Below, one piece after another: positions 1-8,941 of a stretch of DNA of 64,000 nucleotides. The translations under genes and the position numbers were made by a program. Every line of letters begins with the position of its first letter. Position 1 is the first letter of the stretch. The DNA is taken from the NCBI RefSeq assembly GCF_900086715.1, contig NZ_FLKH01000010.1, positions 124,001 to 188,000 on the forward strand, in the 5' to 3' direction. The notes beneath the pieces are model-generated. The model ran no database searches. It was given only the letters and a program-made list of their open reading frames with translations, and was not told where the DNA came from. The DNA is from Gracilibacillus timonensis. GTDB lineage: Bacteria > Bacillota > Bacilli > Bacillales > Amphibacillaceae.

Positions 1-90
1 TCCCTCTTTTTTCAACAGATACAGACATATGTTCACTCCCGTTCAATTAAAAATAATATAGTCACGAAAGATATTGTATGTTTTTTTAAG

Positions 91-129
91 CAAAAAAGCA
101 AAAAATAGTAACTACTGGCCAGCTACTAT
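91..129 (-). terminator. Intrinsic terminator after desR
   Basis: Read on the minus strand, ATAGTAGCT (129-121) pairs with AGTTACTAT (113-105), followed by two T-rich runs. The hairpin begins inside the last codons of desR, so it closes the des-desK-desR unit. Confidence 0.7.
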
Positions 130-725
130 TTTAACCAACCCTTTTCTTGTACTTTCGCAATTGCTTCCATACGGTTAGCTACTTCCAGCTTATCCAAAAT
201 AATGGAGATGTAATTTCGAATGGTGCCATGGGACAGATATAGTTCCTTGGCAATTGCCTTCGTTGACTTCCCTTCTATCAATAACTCCATTACCTCCACT
301 TCCCGTGTTGTTAGTGGGTTTTTTTCTGCAAAGGCAAGGTCAATTAATTCAGGAGAGTAGATTCGCTTTCCCTTGATAATCTGCCGGATCGATTGCATTA
401 AATCTTCGCTTGGACTATCTTTTAGCAAATAGCCACTGACGTCCGCCTTTCTTGCACGTTCAAAATAACCAGGGCGGGCAAAAGTAGTTAAGATAATGAC
501 CTTGCATGACTGATCCTTCAGGCGTTCTGCTGCTTCAAGACCTGTCATAACAGGCATTTCAATATCCAGCAAACAGATGTCAGGCTGTTCTTTTTCTACT
601 AATTGCAATACCTCTGTACCATTGCTTGCCTTACCCACTACCGTCATATCATCTTCCAAATCCAGCAATGCACCTAATGCACCTAATAATAATTGTTGAT
701 CTTCCGCAATCACCATTCGAATCAT
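126..725 (-). CDS. desR: Response regulator DesR, NarL/FixJ family
   Basis: This is the DNA-binding partner of a membrane-fluidity sensor kinase; in Bacillus the phosphorylated form activates the lipid desaturase gene. The 199-residue protein has a receiver domain (about residues 2-120) with the acidic pair at E8-D9, the phospho-acceptor D54 in CLLDIEMP, and the conserved T/K positions. A LuxR-type helix-turn-helix follows (about 135-190, with TTREVEVMELLIEGKS). The start ATG follows AGGAGGG at a normal distance and lies one base past the desK stop, which suggests translational coupling. Identity rests on family plus location next to desK and des; other NarL-type regulators look alike, but this neighbourhood is diagnostic. 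Confidence 0.9.
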   Translation of the reverse strand: MIRMVIAEDQQLLLGALGALLDLEDDMTVVGKASNGTEVLQLVEKEQPDICLLDIEMPVMTGLEAAERLKDQSCKVIILTTFARPGYFERARKADVSGYLLKDSPSEDLMQSIRQIIKGKRIYSPELIDLAFAEKNPLTTREVEVMELLIEGKSTKAIAKELYLSHGTIRNYISIILDKLEVANRMEAIAKVQEKGWLK

Positions 726-726
726 A

Positions 727-1851
727 TTATCCCTCCTCTATCTGCCTCAGTACGATCGGAACGGTAATCTCCACTTTAAACCCCTCCGGACTATCGGATA
801 TATCTAAGGTGCCATTAATGAAAGAAAGACGTTCACGCATACCTTGCAATCCATTGCCTGCCTCCAGCATCCCTGACACCCCAAAACCATTATCCTCCAC
901 CAATAAGCTGATTTCTTGCGCCGTTTCGGTTAGCTGCACTGTACACCGCTCTGCCTGACTATGCTTGACCACATTAGTAACCGCCTCTTTCAGACACATG
1001 CTTAACACACTTTCAATCAAAATGGGCATATGGGTTACATCTATCTCCACTCGCATATCATGCTTTATCTGGGCAGCCTCCATTAACTGCTTCACATGAT
1101 CTAATTCTTCCGCAAGACGAATATTCTTCATATTGGAGACCATCTCTCTCACTTCTTTTAACGCTTGTCTGGATGTACTCTGAATATCCTCTAGTTCTTT
1201 TCTAGCGGCATTGCCATCTTTCTCAATCAGCTTTGCCGCAAGCTCACTCTTCAATCCAATCATCGATAATCGCTGGCCTAATGTATCATGTAAATCACGG
1301 GCAATGCGGTTCCGCTCCTCTACAATAGCCAACTCCGCGATTTTACGATTAGCATCCTCTAACTTCACTTCTAATTCTTCTTGCTTGAGACGGTTATAAC
1401 GATTAATGGGGAGTAAAATCACCCCAAGCACCGTCATAATTAAAAAGGGCAGCTGATTTAAAAACAATGTATAATCCAGGAAAAAGCCCGCTGTAATCGC
1501 CCCTACTGTCGTCACCAAATGAAGCACATACATGGTAATAAAACCAGATTTACTACGGATGTTTCCAACAAAAAAGGCGGTGAACAACGCATAATACACA
1601 TAGCCAAATAAGATCGTCATGACCACGTTAATTAGAAATTCGATACTCAATCCGATATAAACAAGTGGTCCGTGCGAGGTGAATGTAAACCAATAGACGG
1701 CAAAAAATAGTAAGGTCACTGCCACTCCAAAACCAATCTCCCACAAAGACGTCGAACGGAAGATAAAGTAGAAGGGAAGCACACAGAAAATAATCCATAT
1801 ATATAAACTCAATCCCGTATTACGAGGGAAAATATGATACCAGTGGCGCAC
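727..1851 (-). CDS. desK: Sensor histidine kinase DesK
   Basis: Membrane thermosensor kinase that responds to bilayer thickness/order and phosphorylates DesR. The 374-residue protein has about five hydrophobic segments in residues 14-150, a short linker helix, then the HisKA_3 dimerisation helix with the phospho-acceptor H188 in ARDLHDTLGQRLS. The ATPase domain carries the N box (AVTNVVKHS) and G1 box (EDNGFGVSG). H188 is the same number as in Bacillus subtilis DesK, from memory. The start is GTG, seven bases after GAGGAGG. It sits between des and desR on the same strand. Confidence 0.9.
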   Translation of the reverse strand: MRHWYHIFPRNTGLSLYIWIIFCVLPFYFIFRSTSLWEIGFGVAVTLLFFAVYWFTFTSHGPLVYIGLSIEFLINVVMTILFGYVYYALFTAFFVGNIRSKSGFITMYVLHLVTTVGAITAGFFLDYTLFLNQLPFLIMTVLGVILLPINRYNRLKQEELEVKLEDANRKIAELAIVEERNRIARDLHDTLGQRLSMIGLKSELAAKLIEKDGNAARKELEDIQSTSRQALKEVREMVSNMKNIRLAEELDHVKQLMEAAQIKHDMRVEIDVTHMPILIESVLSMCLKEAVTNVVKHSQAERCTVQLTETAQEISLLVEDNGFGVSGMLEAGNGLQGMRERLSFINGTLDISDSPEGFKVEITVPIVLRQIEEG

Positions 1852-1957
1852 AGCATTACCTCCTCTTTCATCCTGCTTGATGTTATTTTATCAGAATTAT
1901 TCATTATTCTATACTCTTATACAGAAATATATTTTTCATCATATCCCTGCATCAAAT

Positions 1958-1982
1958 AATCCCCCTAAACAGCAGGGGGATT
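1958..1982 (-). terminator. Hairpin between des and desK
   Basis: A perfect 9-bp stem (AATCCCCCT / AGGGGGATT) with a 7-base loop sits directly after the des stop codon. The following bases are AT-rich but not a clean T run. It may be a partial terminator or an RNA-stabilising hairpin that lets des be expressed above desKR. Confidence 0.55.
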
Positions 1983-1986
1983 ACGT

Positions 1987-3039
1987 TTATGATCGAATCG
2001 TATGTGGTGGTTTCGCAGCAGAGAGAGAATGCGATTGTTTTTGCTTCAATCGCTTTTTCATTTCACGAAAACTAATAAACGTCTTTTGATCTTCGTCATA
2101 CAGACGGAACTTAATCGATTCTAAACTGGTTTTTAAGGTAATCGTTGTTGCCTTTTGTAATGGCGGTGTTTCCCGATGCGCCTGTTCTAAATGATAGTTG
2201 GGCACTTTGGGCGCTAAATGATGGACATGGTGATAGCCAATGCTGCCCGTCATCCATTCCAGCCATTTTGGCAATTTATAATAAGAACTTCCATCTACAG
2301 CTGCCTTGACATAATCCCATTCGGACTCATTTTCAAAATAAGAATCTTCAAACTGATGCTGTACATAAAACAACCAAATGCCTAGTACACCAGCTATATA
2401 AACGATAGGCAATTGCACAAATACCAATGCCTGCCAGCCTAAGGTGAATGTAATCAATGCGTAAAGCAAAACTAATAATACATTGATAAGGTAGGTGTTA
2501 CGTCTCTCCTTTTTCTTAGCGGCTTTTCGATTGAATCGATTGCTATAGAGGAATAGGGAAAGCGGCCCCAGACCAAACATGATCAACGGATTTCGATATA
2601 AGCGATATTGCAGCCTTTCCCACTTTCCGGCATTTTCATATTCTGCTGCCGTCATGATCCAAATATCACCAATCCCGCGCTGATCCAAGTTACCACTGGT
2701 GGCATGATGAATCGCATGTTCCCTTTTCCATTTTTCAAAGGCAAAATGCGTAATAACGCCAGTAATCGTTCCCAGCACTCGATTTAATTTTGGGTTTTTG
2801 AAAAAAGATTGATGGGCACAATCATGAAAAATAATAAACATTCGTACCATAAAGCCTGCTGCCCCGATGCTAAATAGCAAACTTAACCAAATCGAGAAGG
2901 ATAAGCTTTGATAGGCCAAAAGCCATAAAATAAAAAAGGGAGGTATTGTATTTAATAATTGGATGAGACTTGTTTTTGTTTTAGAGGTTGCATATGGCAT
3001 CACATCTTTCCTCAGTTGTGCCTGCTTTTGTTTACTCAT
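1987..3039 (-). CDS. des: Acyl-lipid (delta5-type) fatty acid desaturase
   Basis: Integral membrane di-iron enzyme that puts a double bond into phospholipid acyl chains after cold shock. The 350-residue protein shows the three histidine boxes of this family: HDCAHQ near residue 94, REHAIHH near 130, and HHVHH near 271, separated by hydrophobic membrane segments. Length fits B. subtilis Des (about 352). The ATG follows AGGGATG at a workable distance. It precedes desK and desR on the same strand, so the sensor and regulator lie downstream of their target, as in B. subtilis. The C-terminus is basic and ends in a short Ser/Lys-rich tail. Confidence 0.92.
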   Translation of the reverse strand: MSKQKQAQLRKDVMPYATSKTKTSLIQLLNTIPPFFILWLLAYQSLSFSIWLSLLFSIGAAGFMVRMFIIFHDCAHQSFFKNPKLNRVLGTITGVITHFAFEKWKREHAIHHATSGNLDQRGIGDIWIMTAAEYENAGKWERLQYRLYRNPLIMFGLGPLSLFLYSNRFNRKAAKKKERRNTYLINVLLVLLYALITFTLGWQALVFVQLPIVYIAGVLGIWLFYVQHQFEDSYFENESEWDYVKAAVDGSSYYKLPKWLEWMTGSIGYHHVHHLAPKVPNYHLEQAHRETPPLQKATTITLKTSLESIKFRLYDEDQKTFISFREMKKRLKQKQSHSLSAAKPPHTIRS

Positions 3040-3077
3040 TTTGCATCCCTACTTTCGAAAAACTTACTGTGTTCATA

Positions 3078-3143
3078 AGTATAAAGCAGGGACTGCTATC
3101 TGTTTAGACACACTTGTCAGGAATTTATCATGACAAATGTCAT
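3078..3143 (-). promoter_or_regulatory. des promoter with palindromic DesR-like site
   Basis: On the minus strand a -10 TATACT (3083-3078) lies 17 bases from a weak -35 TAAACA (3106-3101). Upstream of it is the palindrome ATGACAAATGTCAT (3130-3143), followed by a second related half-site pair (TGACAAGTGTGTC). Position and symmetry match an activator site such as DesR would use. The assignment to DesR is inferred. Confidence 0.55.
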
Positions 3144-3227
3144 ATTATTTATTAGAGCTTGTTGATATTGGATAATGTGGTGTGGATTTCCTGTGTTTTT
3201 ATTCATCTAAGGTGATGAGATAGAGAT

Positions 3228-3321
3228 TTACGGACTGGAGAGAATTTTTCCCATTCCTCAGTCCGTAAGAATCATTATCGTGGACTGGAGAAAGCAAACC
3301 CCGCTCCCGAGTCCATAAGAA
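3228..3321 (-). repeat. Two-unit copy of the dispersed stem-loop repeat
   Basis: Two consecutive hairpin units about 50 bp apart. The first has the near-perfect arms TTACGGACTG / CAGTCCGTAA. The second has TGGACT(C/G) arms. Unit edges match those of the three large arrays. Read on the minus strand each unit starts ATTCTTAYGGACT. It lies between yfkAB and des, two genes on the same strand. Confidence 0.75.
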
Positions 3322-3356
3322 TGCAAAGCCGCCAATTCATCCTGAATAAAACTCGC

Positions 3357-4490
3357 CTACCTCGAAATATTAGCAAATCGTTTCGTGAAGTCTACTCCTT
3401 GATAGTACGTATTTTTCACCAGAATATTTGGTCCCAAACATTTTACAGCTGGGCAATGGCAATTTAATGACTGCGCCGTTTTTGAATCCATCCATCGTTG
3501 AAAAGAAGTCTGCAGCGGGGTGTTCTGAATGTTTCCTAATGACGGTTCTTCCTCATCGCCGAAGTCAGTAACAATCACTTCCCCGGAAAAAATATTCACA
3601 TTCAACCGAGAACGACCATCTGGATCATTTCTCACGGTGACATTCTTCTCTCGATATAATCGCTGCAGCAACGCAAGTTCCTCTTCATTCTGACTGCATG
3701 GATAAAAAGGAAGGGTGCCAAACAACATCCAGATACCTTGCTGGCGATGGTTTAGCAATCGTTCCAGCCCTTCTTGCATTTCTGTTAAACTCAATGTCTG
3801 CAGATCACTAGCAAAGTCCACGGGGTACATCGGATGGATCTCATGGCGCACGCAACCCATTTCCACCACATGATCATGAATCGATTCCAGATAAGGGAAT
3901 GTCCGCTTGTTTAACATCGTTTCGGCGGAGACCATCACCCCTTCAGCTGCCAGATTTTGTGAATTTTCCACCATTCGCTCAAAATACTTTTTGCGATTTT
4001 CTTCATTTGGTTTTCGTTCCATATTCGCAAAACCTGTTTCAGCGAATTCTTCTGGCGTGCCCCAATTATGCGAAATATGTAACACATCTAAATAAGGAAT
4101 AATTGCTTCATAACGACTGTAAGGCAAGGTCAAATTGGAGTTAATCTGTGTTCGCACCCCTCGTTCATGGGCATAACGAAGCAAAGGGACAACATATTCA
4201 CGAACAGACTTTTTCGACATCATCGGTTCTCCACCAGTAATGCTCAATGTACGGAGATGCGGAATTTCATCTAATCGTTGTTTCAATAAGGAAAAAGGTA
4301 AGGCGTCAGGATCCTTGTCTCTCAACGTATAACCCACTGCACAATGGGCACAACGCATATTACAAAGATGGGTCGTTGTAAATTCTATATTAGTCAACGT
4401 CATCTCGCCATACTCTTCGACATCGAGATAGGCTTCCCATGGGTCATAGGATGACGTGATTGTTGGTTTTATTTGGTTTACAGATACCAT
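3357..4490 (-). CDS. yfkAB: Radical SAM protein YfkAB
   Basis: Predicted radical SAM enzyme of unknown substrate. The 377-residue protein has the SAM-cluster motif CNMRCAHC (CxxxCxxC, about residues 43-50), a GGEP motif (SITGGEPMM) that contacts SAM, and a C-terminal CHCPAVKC, the CxCxxxxC motif that names the YfkAB family. Length agrees with the B. subtilis protein (about 373). ATG follows AAGGAAG. It stands alone on the minus strand with no partner gene. The second Cys motif suggests an auxiliary cluster or substrate-binding site. The reaction is not known to me. Confidence 0.88.
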   Translation of the reverse strand: MVSVNQIKPTITSSYDPWEAYLDVEEYGEMTLTNIEFTTTHLCNMRCAHCAVGYTLRDKDPDALPFSLLKQRLDEIPHLRTLSITGGEPMMSKKSVREYVVPLLRYAHERGVRTQINSNLTLPYSRYEAIIPYLDVLHISHNWGTPEEFAETGFANMERKPNEENRKKYFERMVENSQNLAAEGVMVSAETMLNKRTFPYLESIHDHVVEMGCVRHEIHPMYPVDFASDLQTLSLTEMQEGLERLLNHRQQGIWMLFGTLPFYPCSQNEEELALLQRLYREKNVTVRNDPDGRSRLNVNIFSGEVIVTDFGDEEEPSLGNIQNTPLQTSFQRWMDSKTAQSLNCHCPAVKCLGPNILVKNTYYQGVDFTKRFANISR

Positions 4491-4622
4491 CGTTCAACTT
4501 CCTTTCTTGTCTAAACTCGCTCTTCTATTGTAACAAACATCTTCAACCCTTGCCTGTAAAATATCGATTGTGTCTCGGAACAAGCCTTCTACATTGCATT
4601 ATAGTGAATCATTTGTTATATT

Positions 4623-4648
4623 TATCTCGAATTCGAAATATTTATAAT
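4623..4648 (+). promoter_or_regulatory. MhqR-type operator and -10 of mhqO
   Basis: TATCTCGAATTCGAAATA (4623-4640) is an 18-bp inverted repeat differing by one base from the MhqR box as I remember it (tATCTcgaAtTCgAGATa). A perfect -10 TATAAT (4643-4648) begins two bases later, so a bound repressor would block RNA polymerase. No mhqR gene is in the window. Confidence 0.8.
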
Positions 4649-4669
4649 CCAATGAGGAGTTGAATATAT

Positions 4670-5647
4670 ATGAATGGTTTAAAAGGGATGCACCACGTCA
4701 CAGCCATTACTAGCAGCGCAGAAGCAAATTACCGTTTCTTTACCGAAGTACTGGGCATGCGATTAGTGAAGAAAACTGTTAACCAAGATGATATCCAAAC
4801 CTATCACCTATTTTTTGCCGATGATAAAGGAAGCCCAGGGACGGATATGACATTCTTTGATTTTCCTGGTATTCCAAAAGGCATACATGGCACCAATGAG
4901 ATCTTTCGGTCGGCATTTCGTGTTCCATCCGATGACGCCATCGATTACTGGTTGCAACGACTAAATCGCTTGGAGATCAAGAATGACGGAATCCAACAAC
5001 AATTCGGCAAACAGACACTATCTTTCGTTGATTTTGATGATCAACAGTATCAACTTATCTCGGACGAAGGCAATGAAGGTGTTGCAAGCGGCACTCCATG
5101 GAAAAATGGCCCGATCCCGTTAGAATATGCAATTACAGGCCTTGGACCAATCTCTGTCCGTATTCATGATTTTAACTATTTTAAACAAATGATGGAAAAG
5201 GTCTTAATGTTCACCGAAATCGGGCAGGAAGGCAATAATCACTTGTTTGAGGTAGGAGAAGGTGGAAATGGCGCTCAGGTCATTGTAGAAGAAAATCAGG
5301 AAATGCCGGTTGCACAGCAAGGATATGGCACCGTCCATCACGCCGCTTTTCGGATTGAGGATATTGAAACATTACACGATTGGGATCAGCACTACCGTAA
5401 ATTTGGTTTGCAAACATCTGGCTATGTCGATCGTTTCTTCTTTCATTCCTTATATACCAGAGTCGCACCACAGATTCTATTCGAATTGGCTACAGATGGT
5501 CCTGGCTTTATGGGGGACGAACCATACGAAACCCTTGGAGAAAAGCTATCCTTGCCACCATTTTTAGAGAACAAACGAGAAGAGATTGAAGGCATGGTCC
5601 GTCATATTGACACCGTTAGAAGTACGAAGACATTTGAAAAAGAATAG
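4670..5647 (+). CDS. mhqO: Ring-cleaving dioxygenase, MhqO/MhqA type
   Basis: Vicinal-oxygen-chelate (glyoxalase-fold) dioxygenase thought to cleave hydroquinone or catechol-like quinone adducts. The 325-residue protein has two duplicated halves: the first begins GMHHVTAITSSAEANYRFF, the second around AITGLGPISVRI with the metal-ligand pattern GTVHHAAFRI and a C-terminal YTRVAPQILFELAT carrying the Glu ligand. ATG lies after GAGGAG. The MhqR-like operator directly upstream strongly supports quinone/electrophile-induced expression. It is monocistronic, with its own terminator at 5652-5685. Confidence 0.87.
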   Translation: MNGLKGMHHVTAITSSAEANYRFFTEVLGMRLVKKTVNQDDIQTYHLFFADDKGSPGTDMTFFDFPGIPKGIHGTNEIFRSAFRVPSDDAIDYWLQRLNRLEIKNDGIQQQFGKQTLSFVDFDDQQYQLISDEGNEGVASGTPWKNGPIPLEYAITGLGPISVRIHDFNYFKQMMEKVLMFTEIGQEGNNHLFEVGEGGNGAQVIVEENQEMPVAQQGYGTVHHAAFRIEDIETLHDWDQHYRKFGLQTSGYVDRFFFHSLYTRVAPQILFELATDGPGFMGDEPYETLGEKLSLPPFLENKREEIEGMVRHIDTVRSTKTFEKE

Positions 5648-5651
5648 GAAC

Positions 5652-5685
5652 AATGATCAAGCTGATAGGCTTGGTCATTTTTTTA
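5652..5685 (+). terminator. Terminator of mhqO
   Basis: AATGATCAAGC pairs with GCTTGGTCATT (one G-U pair), followed by a run of T. It starts four bases past the stop codon. Confidence 0.85.
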
Positions 5686-5782
5686 TAAAAGAAGAAAGGA
5701 CAGGGCAAGTTTTGCTCATTTTTTTTATAGGTGGAACATGGTATGCTAATTATAGCTTACTAAAAAATGGAGGGAAAACGAC

Positions 5783-6589
5783 ATGAACAAAAAAGAATGG
5801 ACGGCACAGCTATTGCGTGATAGTCAGTCATTATTTCGCTGTCCGATATGTCACGGCAATCTCACAGTAAACGGTACCGTCGTTCGATGTTCCTCCCAGC
5901 ACCTGTTTGATATCGCCAAAAAAGGCTACATTAATTTCTACGGAAAACCTTCCCCTACTGATTACGACCGAGAGCTTTTCGAGTCCAGATATCAGGTTAT
6001 TCAAAACGGAATGTATGACCCTTTACATCAGAAACTCGCCGAACTAATCGACAGGGAGATTATACTGGACATCGGTTGCGGGGAAGGTTCCCACCTCGCC
6101 AATATACTGCAGCATTATCAGCAGCAAGGCAGAGGAGTTGGCATCGATATCAGTAAAGACGGGATACAAACCGCAGCCAAATATCATCCCGGTATCTTAT
6201 GGACAGTGGCAGACCTTGCTAACAGTCCGTTTCAGGCAAATTCATTTGATGTTTTATTAAATATTTTATCACCAGCCAATTACCAAGAATTCCGACGTTT
6301 AGCAGTACCAGGTGGCTTGATTATCAAAGTGATACCGCGAGCCTATTATTTAATCGAGATCAGGGAACAACTCCAAGGAAATCGACAATATGTTAATGAC
6401 GATACGAGCGCGCATTTTCGCAAGCAGCTGCAAATGGTAAAACAGAAGACGATACAATATAAATGGGACATACCTTCAGGCACTGCCGAACATTTATGGC
6501 GTATGACACCACTAACCTGGGGGAAAAGCAAAGCCCGCCCACTTTCTCAGATTACCGTAGATTTGGATATCTTGGTAGGTAAAGTATAA
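5783..6589 (+). CDS. rlmA: 23S rRNA (guanine-N1)-methyltransferase, RlmA family
   Basis: SAM-dependent enzyme that methylates a guanine in hairpin 35 of 23S rRNA. The 268-residue protein opens with a zinc-binding cluster: C20 and C23 (CPIC), C36 and H40 (CSSQH), the RlmA signature. The class I methyltransferase core has motif I LDIGCGEGSH at about residue 93 and an acidic motif GIDIS. ATG follows a clear GGAGGG. It is 22 bases upstream of a second methyltransferase, probably the same transcript. In Gram-positives the family (RlmA-II) modifies G748 and influences tylosin/telithromycin susceptibility, which fits the ABC-F gene nearby. Substrate position is inferred from the family. Confidence 0.85.
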   Translation: MNKKEWTAQLLRDSQSLFRCPICHGNLTVNGTVVRCSSQHLFDIAKKGYINFYGKPSPTDYDRELFESRYQVIQNGMYDPLHQKLAELIDREIILDIGCGEGSHLANILQHYQQQGRGVGIDISKDGIQTAAKYHPGILWTVADLANSPFQANSFDVLLNILSPANYQEFRRLAVPGGLIIKVIPRAYYLIEIREQLQGNRQYVNDDTSAHFRKQLQMVKQKTIQYKWDIPSGTAEHLWRMTPLTWGKSKARPLSQITVDLDILVGKV

Positions 6590-6611
6590 CCATTACGAGG
6601 GAGGAATAGCT

Positions 6612-7328
6612 ATGAAGGAATACTCTGTTGAGGAAAGTCGGAAAGCTTGGGAAAACAATGCAGCTTTTTGGGATGATTACATGGGAGATGCCTCTAATCG
6701 ATTCCACCGAGAAACCGTACGCCCCAAAGTAAGTGAGCTTCTACACATTACTGCAGACGATTTTATTTTGGATATTGGCTGTGGAAATGGTAATTACTCG
6801 GCTTACCTTGCCGAAAAAGGGGCAGAGGTAGTCGCCTTTGATTATAGTCGTACCATGATCAAACTGGCGAAAAAAAGACAACGGAAATACCAGGATAAGA
6901 TCCGTTTTCACGTTATCGATGCCACCAACAAACAAGAATTAATGACATTAGAAAGAAGCCGTCCATACACGAAGGCAGTGTCTAATATGGCTATAATGGA
7001 TATGGCGGAAATCACGCATTTATTTCAAGCTGTCTATCACTTAATCGAAGAAAACGGGGTATTTGTATTTGCCACACAGCACCCTTGTTTTATAACCCTA
7101 ACCGACCAATACCTAACAGCGCACAGTTATAAAGATATTGCCATTGAAGGACAATCTCAGCCACATTGTTACTACCATCGTTCTTTGCAGGATCTATTTC
7201 ACACCTTCTTTCAACACGGCTTTCTTATTGATGGTTTTTATGAAGAAAGCCATGGACAGCAGGAAACACCTGATATCATCATTGTAAGAGCTAGAAAAAT
7301 AGCAAAAATGGAAAGGAAGTGGATTTAG
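6612..7328 (+). CDS. Class I SAM-dependent methyltransferase
   Basis: The 238-residue protein has the Rossmann methyltransferase core: motif I LDIGCGNGNYSAYLAEKG (about residues 53-70), motif II acidic FDYS, and a motif IV-like segment around SNMAIMDM. The substrate is not evident; it resembles the UbiE/Coq5-like small-molecule group. ATG follows GGGAGGAATAGC. It lies 22 bases after rlmA, so the two are probably co-transcribed. The terminator hairpin overlaps its stop codon. Confidence 0.75.
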   Translation: MKEYSVEESRKAWENNAAFWDDYMGDASNRFHRETVRPKVSELLHITADDFILDIGCGNGNYSAYLAEKGAEVVAFDYSRTMIKLAKKRQRKYQDKIRFHVIDATNKQELMTLERSRPYTKAVSNMAIMDMAEITHLFQAVYHLIEENGVFVFATQHPCFITLTDQYLTAHSYKDIAIEGQSQPHCYYHRSLQDLFHTFFQHGFLIDGFYEESHGQQETPDIIIVRARKIAKMERKWI

Positions 7329-7340
7329 TCTCCACTTCCT
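7314..7340. terminator. Bidirectional hairpin between convergent genes
   Basis: AGGAAGTGGA and TCCACTTCCT form a perfect 10-bp stem around a 7-base loop that contains the methyltransferase stop codon. It lies between two convergent genes and can serve both. Confidence 0.75.
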
Positions 7341-7345
7341 TCTGC

Positions 7346-8914
7346 TTAGTCCGTTAATTCCCTTTTTCTCTTCACTAATTGCTGGAACTCTTCCTCCAGC
7401 TCTGGGCTAGGATCCAAACTCAGCTTGCTTAACACCTCGGTGATCCTTGTCTCGATCAGCAATAAGTCTTCTTGATCGTCGTTTGATTCGTCAGGCTGTT
7501 GCTGTTGCTCTAAATAAGCAGGATAATCTCCAGCAAAAAAGTGCAAATGTTCATTCTTGATCTCCAGTATGGCCGTTGCTATTCTTTCGACAAAACGACG
7601 ATCATGAGAGACAAACAGGAGGCTTCCTTCATATTCGATCAGCAATTTTTCCAATGCCTCCATGGCCTCGATATCCAAAAAGTTGGTAGGCTCATCAAGG
7701 ATCAAGGTATTGCTATTACCTAGCAGTATTTTGGCGAGGCTTACCTTCACCCGCTCCCCGCCACTTAACACCTCCACTTTCTTATGGACTTGATCGCCAT
7801 AAAAATGGAGGCGTGCTAACACCGTACGTATCAAAGTTTCCTCGTGTACAGAATCTTCTTGCACATTCGCCAAAATGGAACGATCCGTCTCAAGCAATGA
7901 TAAGTCTTGTTTAAAGTAGCCAATCTGGCAAGCCGGAGAAACCTGGACTCCTTCCTCTCGTGATAACAATTTACGCAGCAAGGTCGTTTTGCCACTGCCA
8001 TTATCACCAATAATCGCCAGCTTCATCCCTGCCTTGACTTGGAAGGTCCCATTTTGCCAAAGCGTTCGCTGACCGATGGTACCATCCACATGATTTGCCT
8101 GAATCAGCGTCTTGCCTGATAACTTCTCCTGTTGAGGCAGCTCCATTCTTAATGGCTTTTCTTCAAAAGGCTTTTCTACCTTCTCCAATTTATCTAATCT
8201 TGTTTCTAATGATTTGGCGGTCTGTCGCAACTTCTTCTGTTTTTTGGCAAAGTATGGTTTGGCCCCAATACTGCCTGCTTCGGAGTTACTCACTCGTTGC
8301 GGTTTCTTGGTTGCACGTTGAGCCCGCACTTCCTTTTGTTCGATTGCCTTCGTTAATTGCTGCCGCTTCTCTTGATATTTTTCATATTCTGCCTCGCGTT
8401 CTCGTTGTTCGATTTCCTTTTGTTCTCGATAGTTTTGATAATTGCCGTTAAAGACCCTAAGCTTTTGGTCATTGATCTCCCAAATCTGATTACACACCCG
8501 ATCAAGAAAGGCACGATCATGAGAGACCACAATAAATGCGCCTTGCCAGTGTAAAAAGTGCTTCTCCACCCATTCGATATGTGCCGTGTCCAAATGTGTC
8601 GTCGGCTCATCGGCAAATAATAGTTCCGCTTGGGTCGCAAATGCATCTTGGATATATTGCTGTGTTACTTCACCACCGCTTTTATCAGCGATTTGTTCCT
8701 TAAGCTGTGGGAGAAAATCAATCGATGTATAGCCATGTATTTCGCCTTCCTCCGGTATCTTTTCGCTGGCAAGCATCCGTAATAAGGTGGTTTTACCACT
8801 GCCGTTTTTCCCAATTAAACCAATCCGTTCACCTTCGTGTATTTCCAGTTCCTCTATTTCTATTAGCGTTCTGCCTTGTACAGAAACAATGAGGTTATTT
8901 GCCTCTAATAACAT
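7346..8914 (-). CDS. ABC-F ribosomal protection ATPase (VmlR/Vga/Lsa type)
   Basis: Soluble ATPase of the antibiotic-resistance ABC-F group, which binds the ribosomal E site and displaces drugs from the peptidyl-transferase centre. The 522-residue protein has two ABC domains: Walker A GKNGSGKTT and GDNGSGKTT, Walker B FADEPTTHLD and LDEPTNFLD, and no membrane segment. A long basic/acidic helical linker separates the domains, and an acidic C-terminal extension follows. The first signature is KSGGE rather than LSGGE; the second is canonical LSGGE. The start is placed at ATG 8914, five bases after GGAGGG; an in-frame GTG at 8980 lies inside the terminator hairpin and is rejected. The drug attenuator upstream and rlmA nearby support a resistance role. 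The exact drug class cannot be read. Confidence 0.85.
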   Translation of the reverse strand: MLLEANNLIVSVQGRTLIEIEELEIHEGERIGLIGKNGSGKTTLLRMLASEKIPEEGEIHGYTSIDFLPQLKEQIADKSGGEVTQQYIQDAFATQAELLFADEPTTHLDTAHIEWVEKHFLHWQGAFIVVSHDRAFLDRVCNQIWEINDQKLRVFNGNYQNYREQKEIEQREREAEYEKYQEKRQQLTKAIEQKEVRAQRATKKPQRVSNSEAGSIGAKPYFAKKQKKLRQTAKSLETRLDKLEKVEKPFEEKPLRMELPQQEKLSGKTLIQANHVDGTIGQRTLWQNGTFQVKAGMKLAIIGDNGSGKTTLLRKLLSREEGVQVSPACQIGYFKQDLSLLETDRSILANVQEDSVHEETLIRTVLARLHFYGDQVHKKVEVLSGGERVKVSLAKILLGNSNTLILDEPTNFLDIEAMEALEKLLIEYEGSLLFVSHDRRFVERIATAILEIKNEHLHFFAGDYPAYLEQQQQPDESNDDQEDLLLIETRITEVLSKLSLDPSPELEEEFQQLVKRKRELTD

Positions 8915-8941
8915 CGAATCCCTCCGTCTATCCAGGGACAA

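Noticed and set aside
3357-4490. YfkAB as maturase of the sulfatase at 57.5 kb
   Set aside because: Its second motif is CxCxxxxC of the YfkAB family and it lacks the long SPASM region of anSME enzymes.
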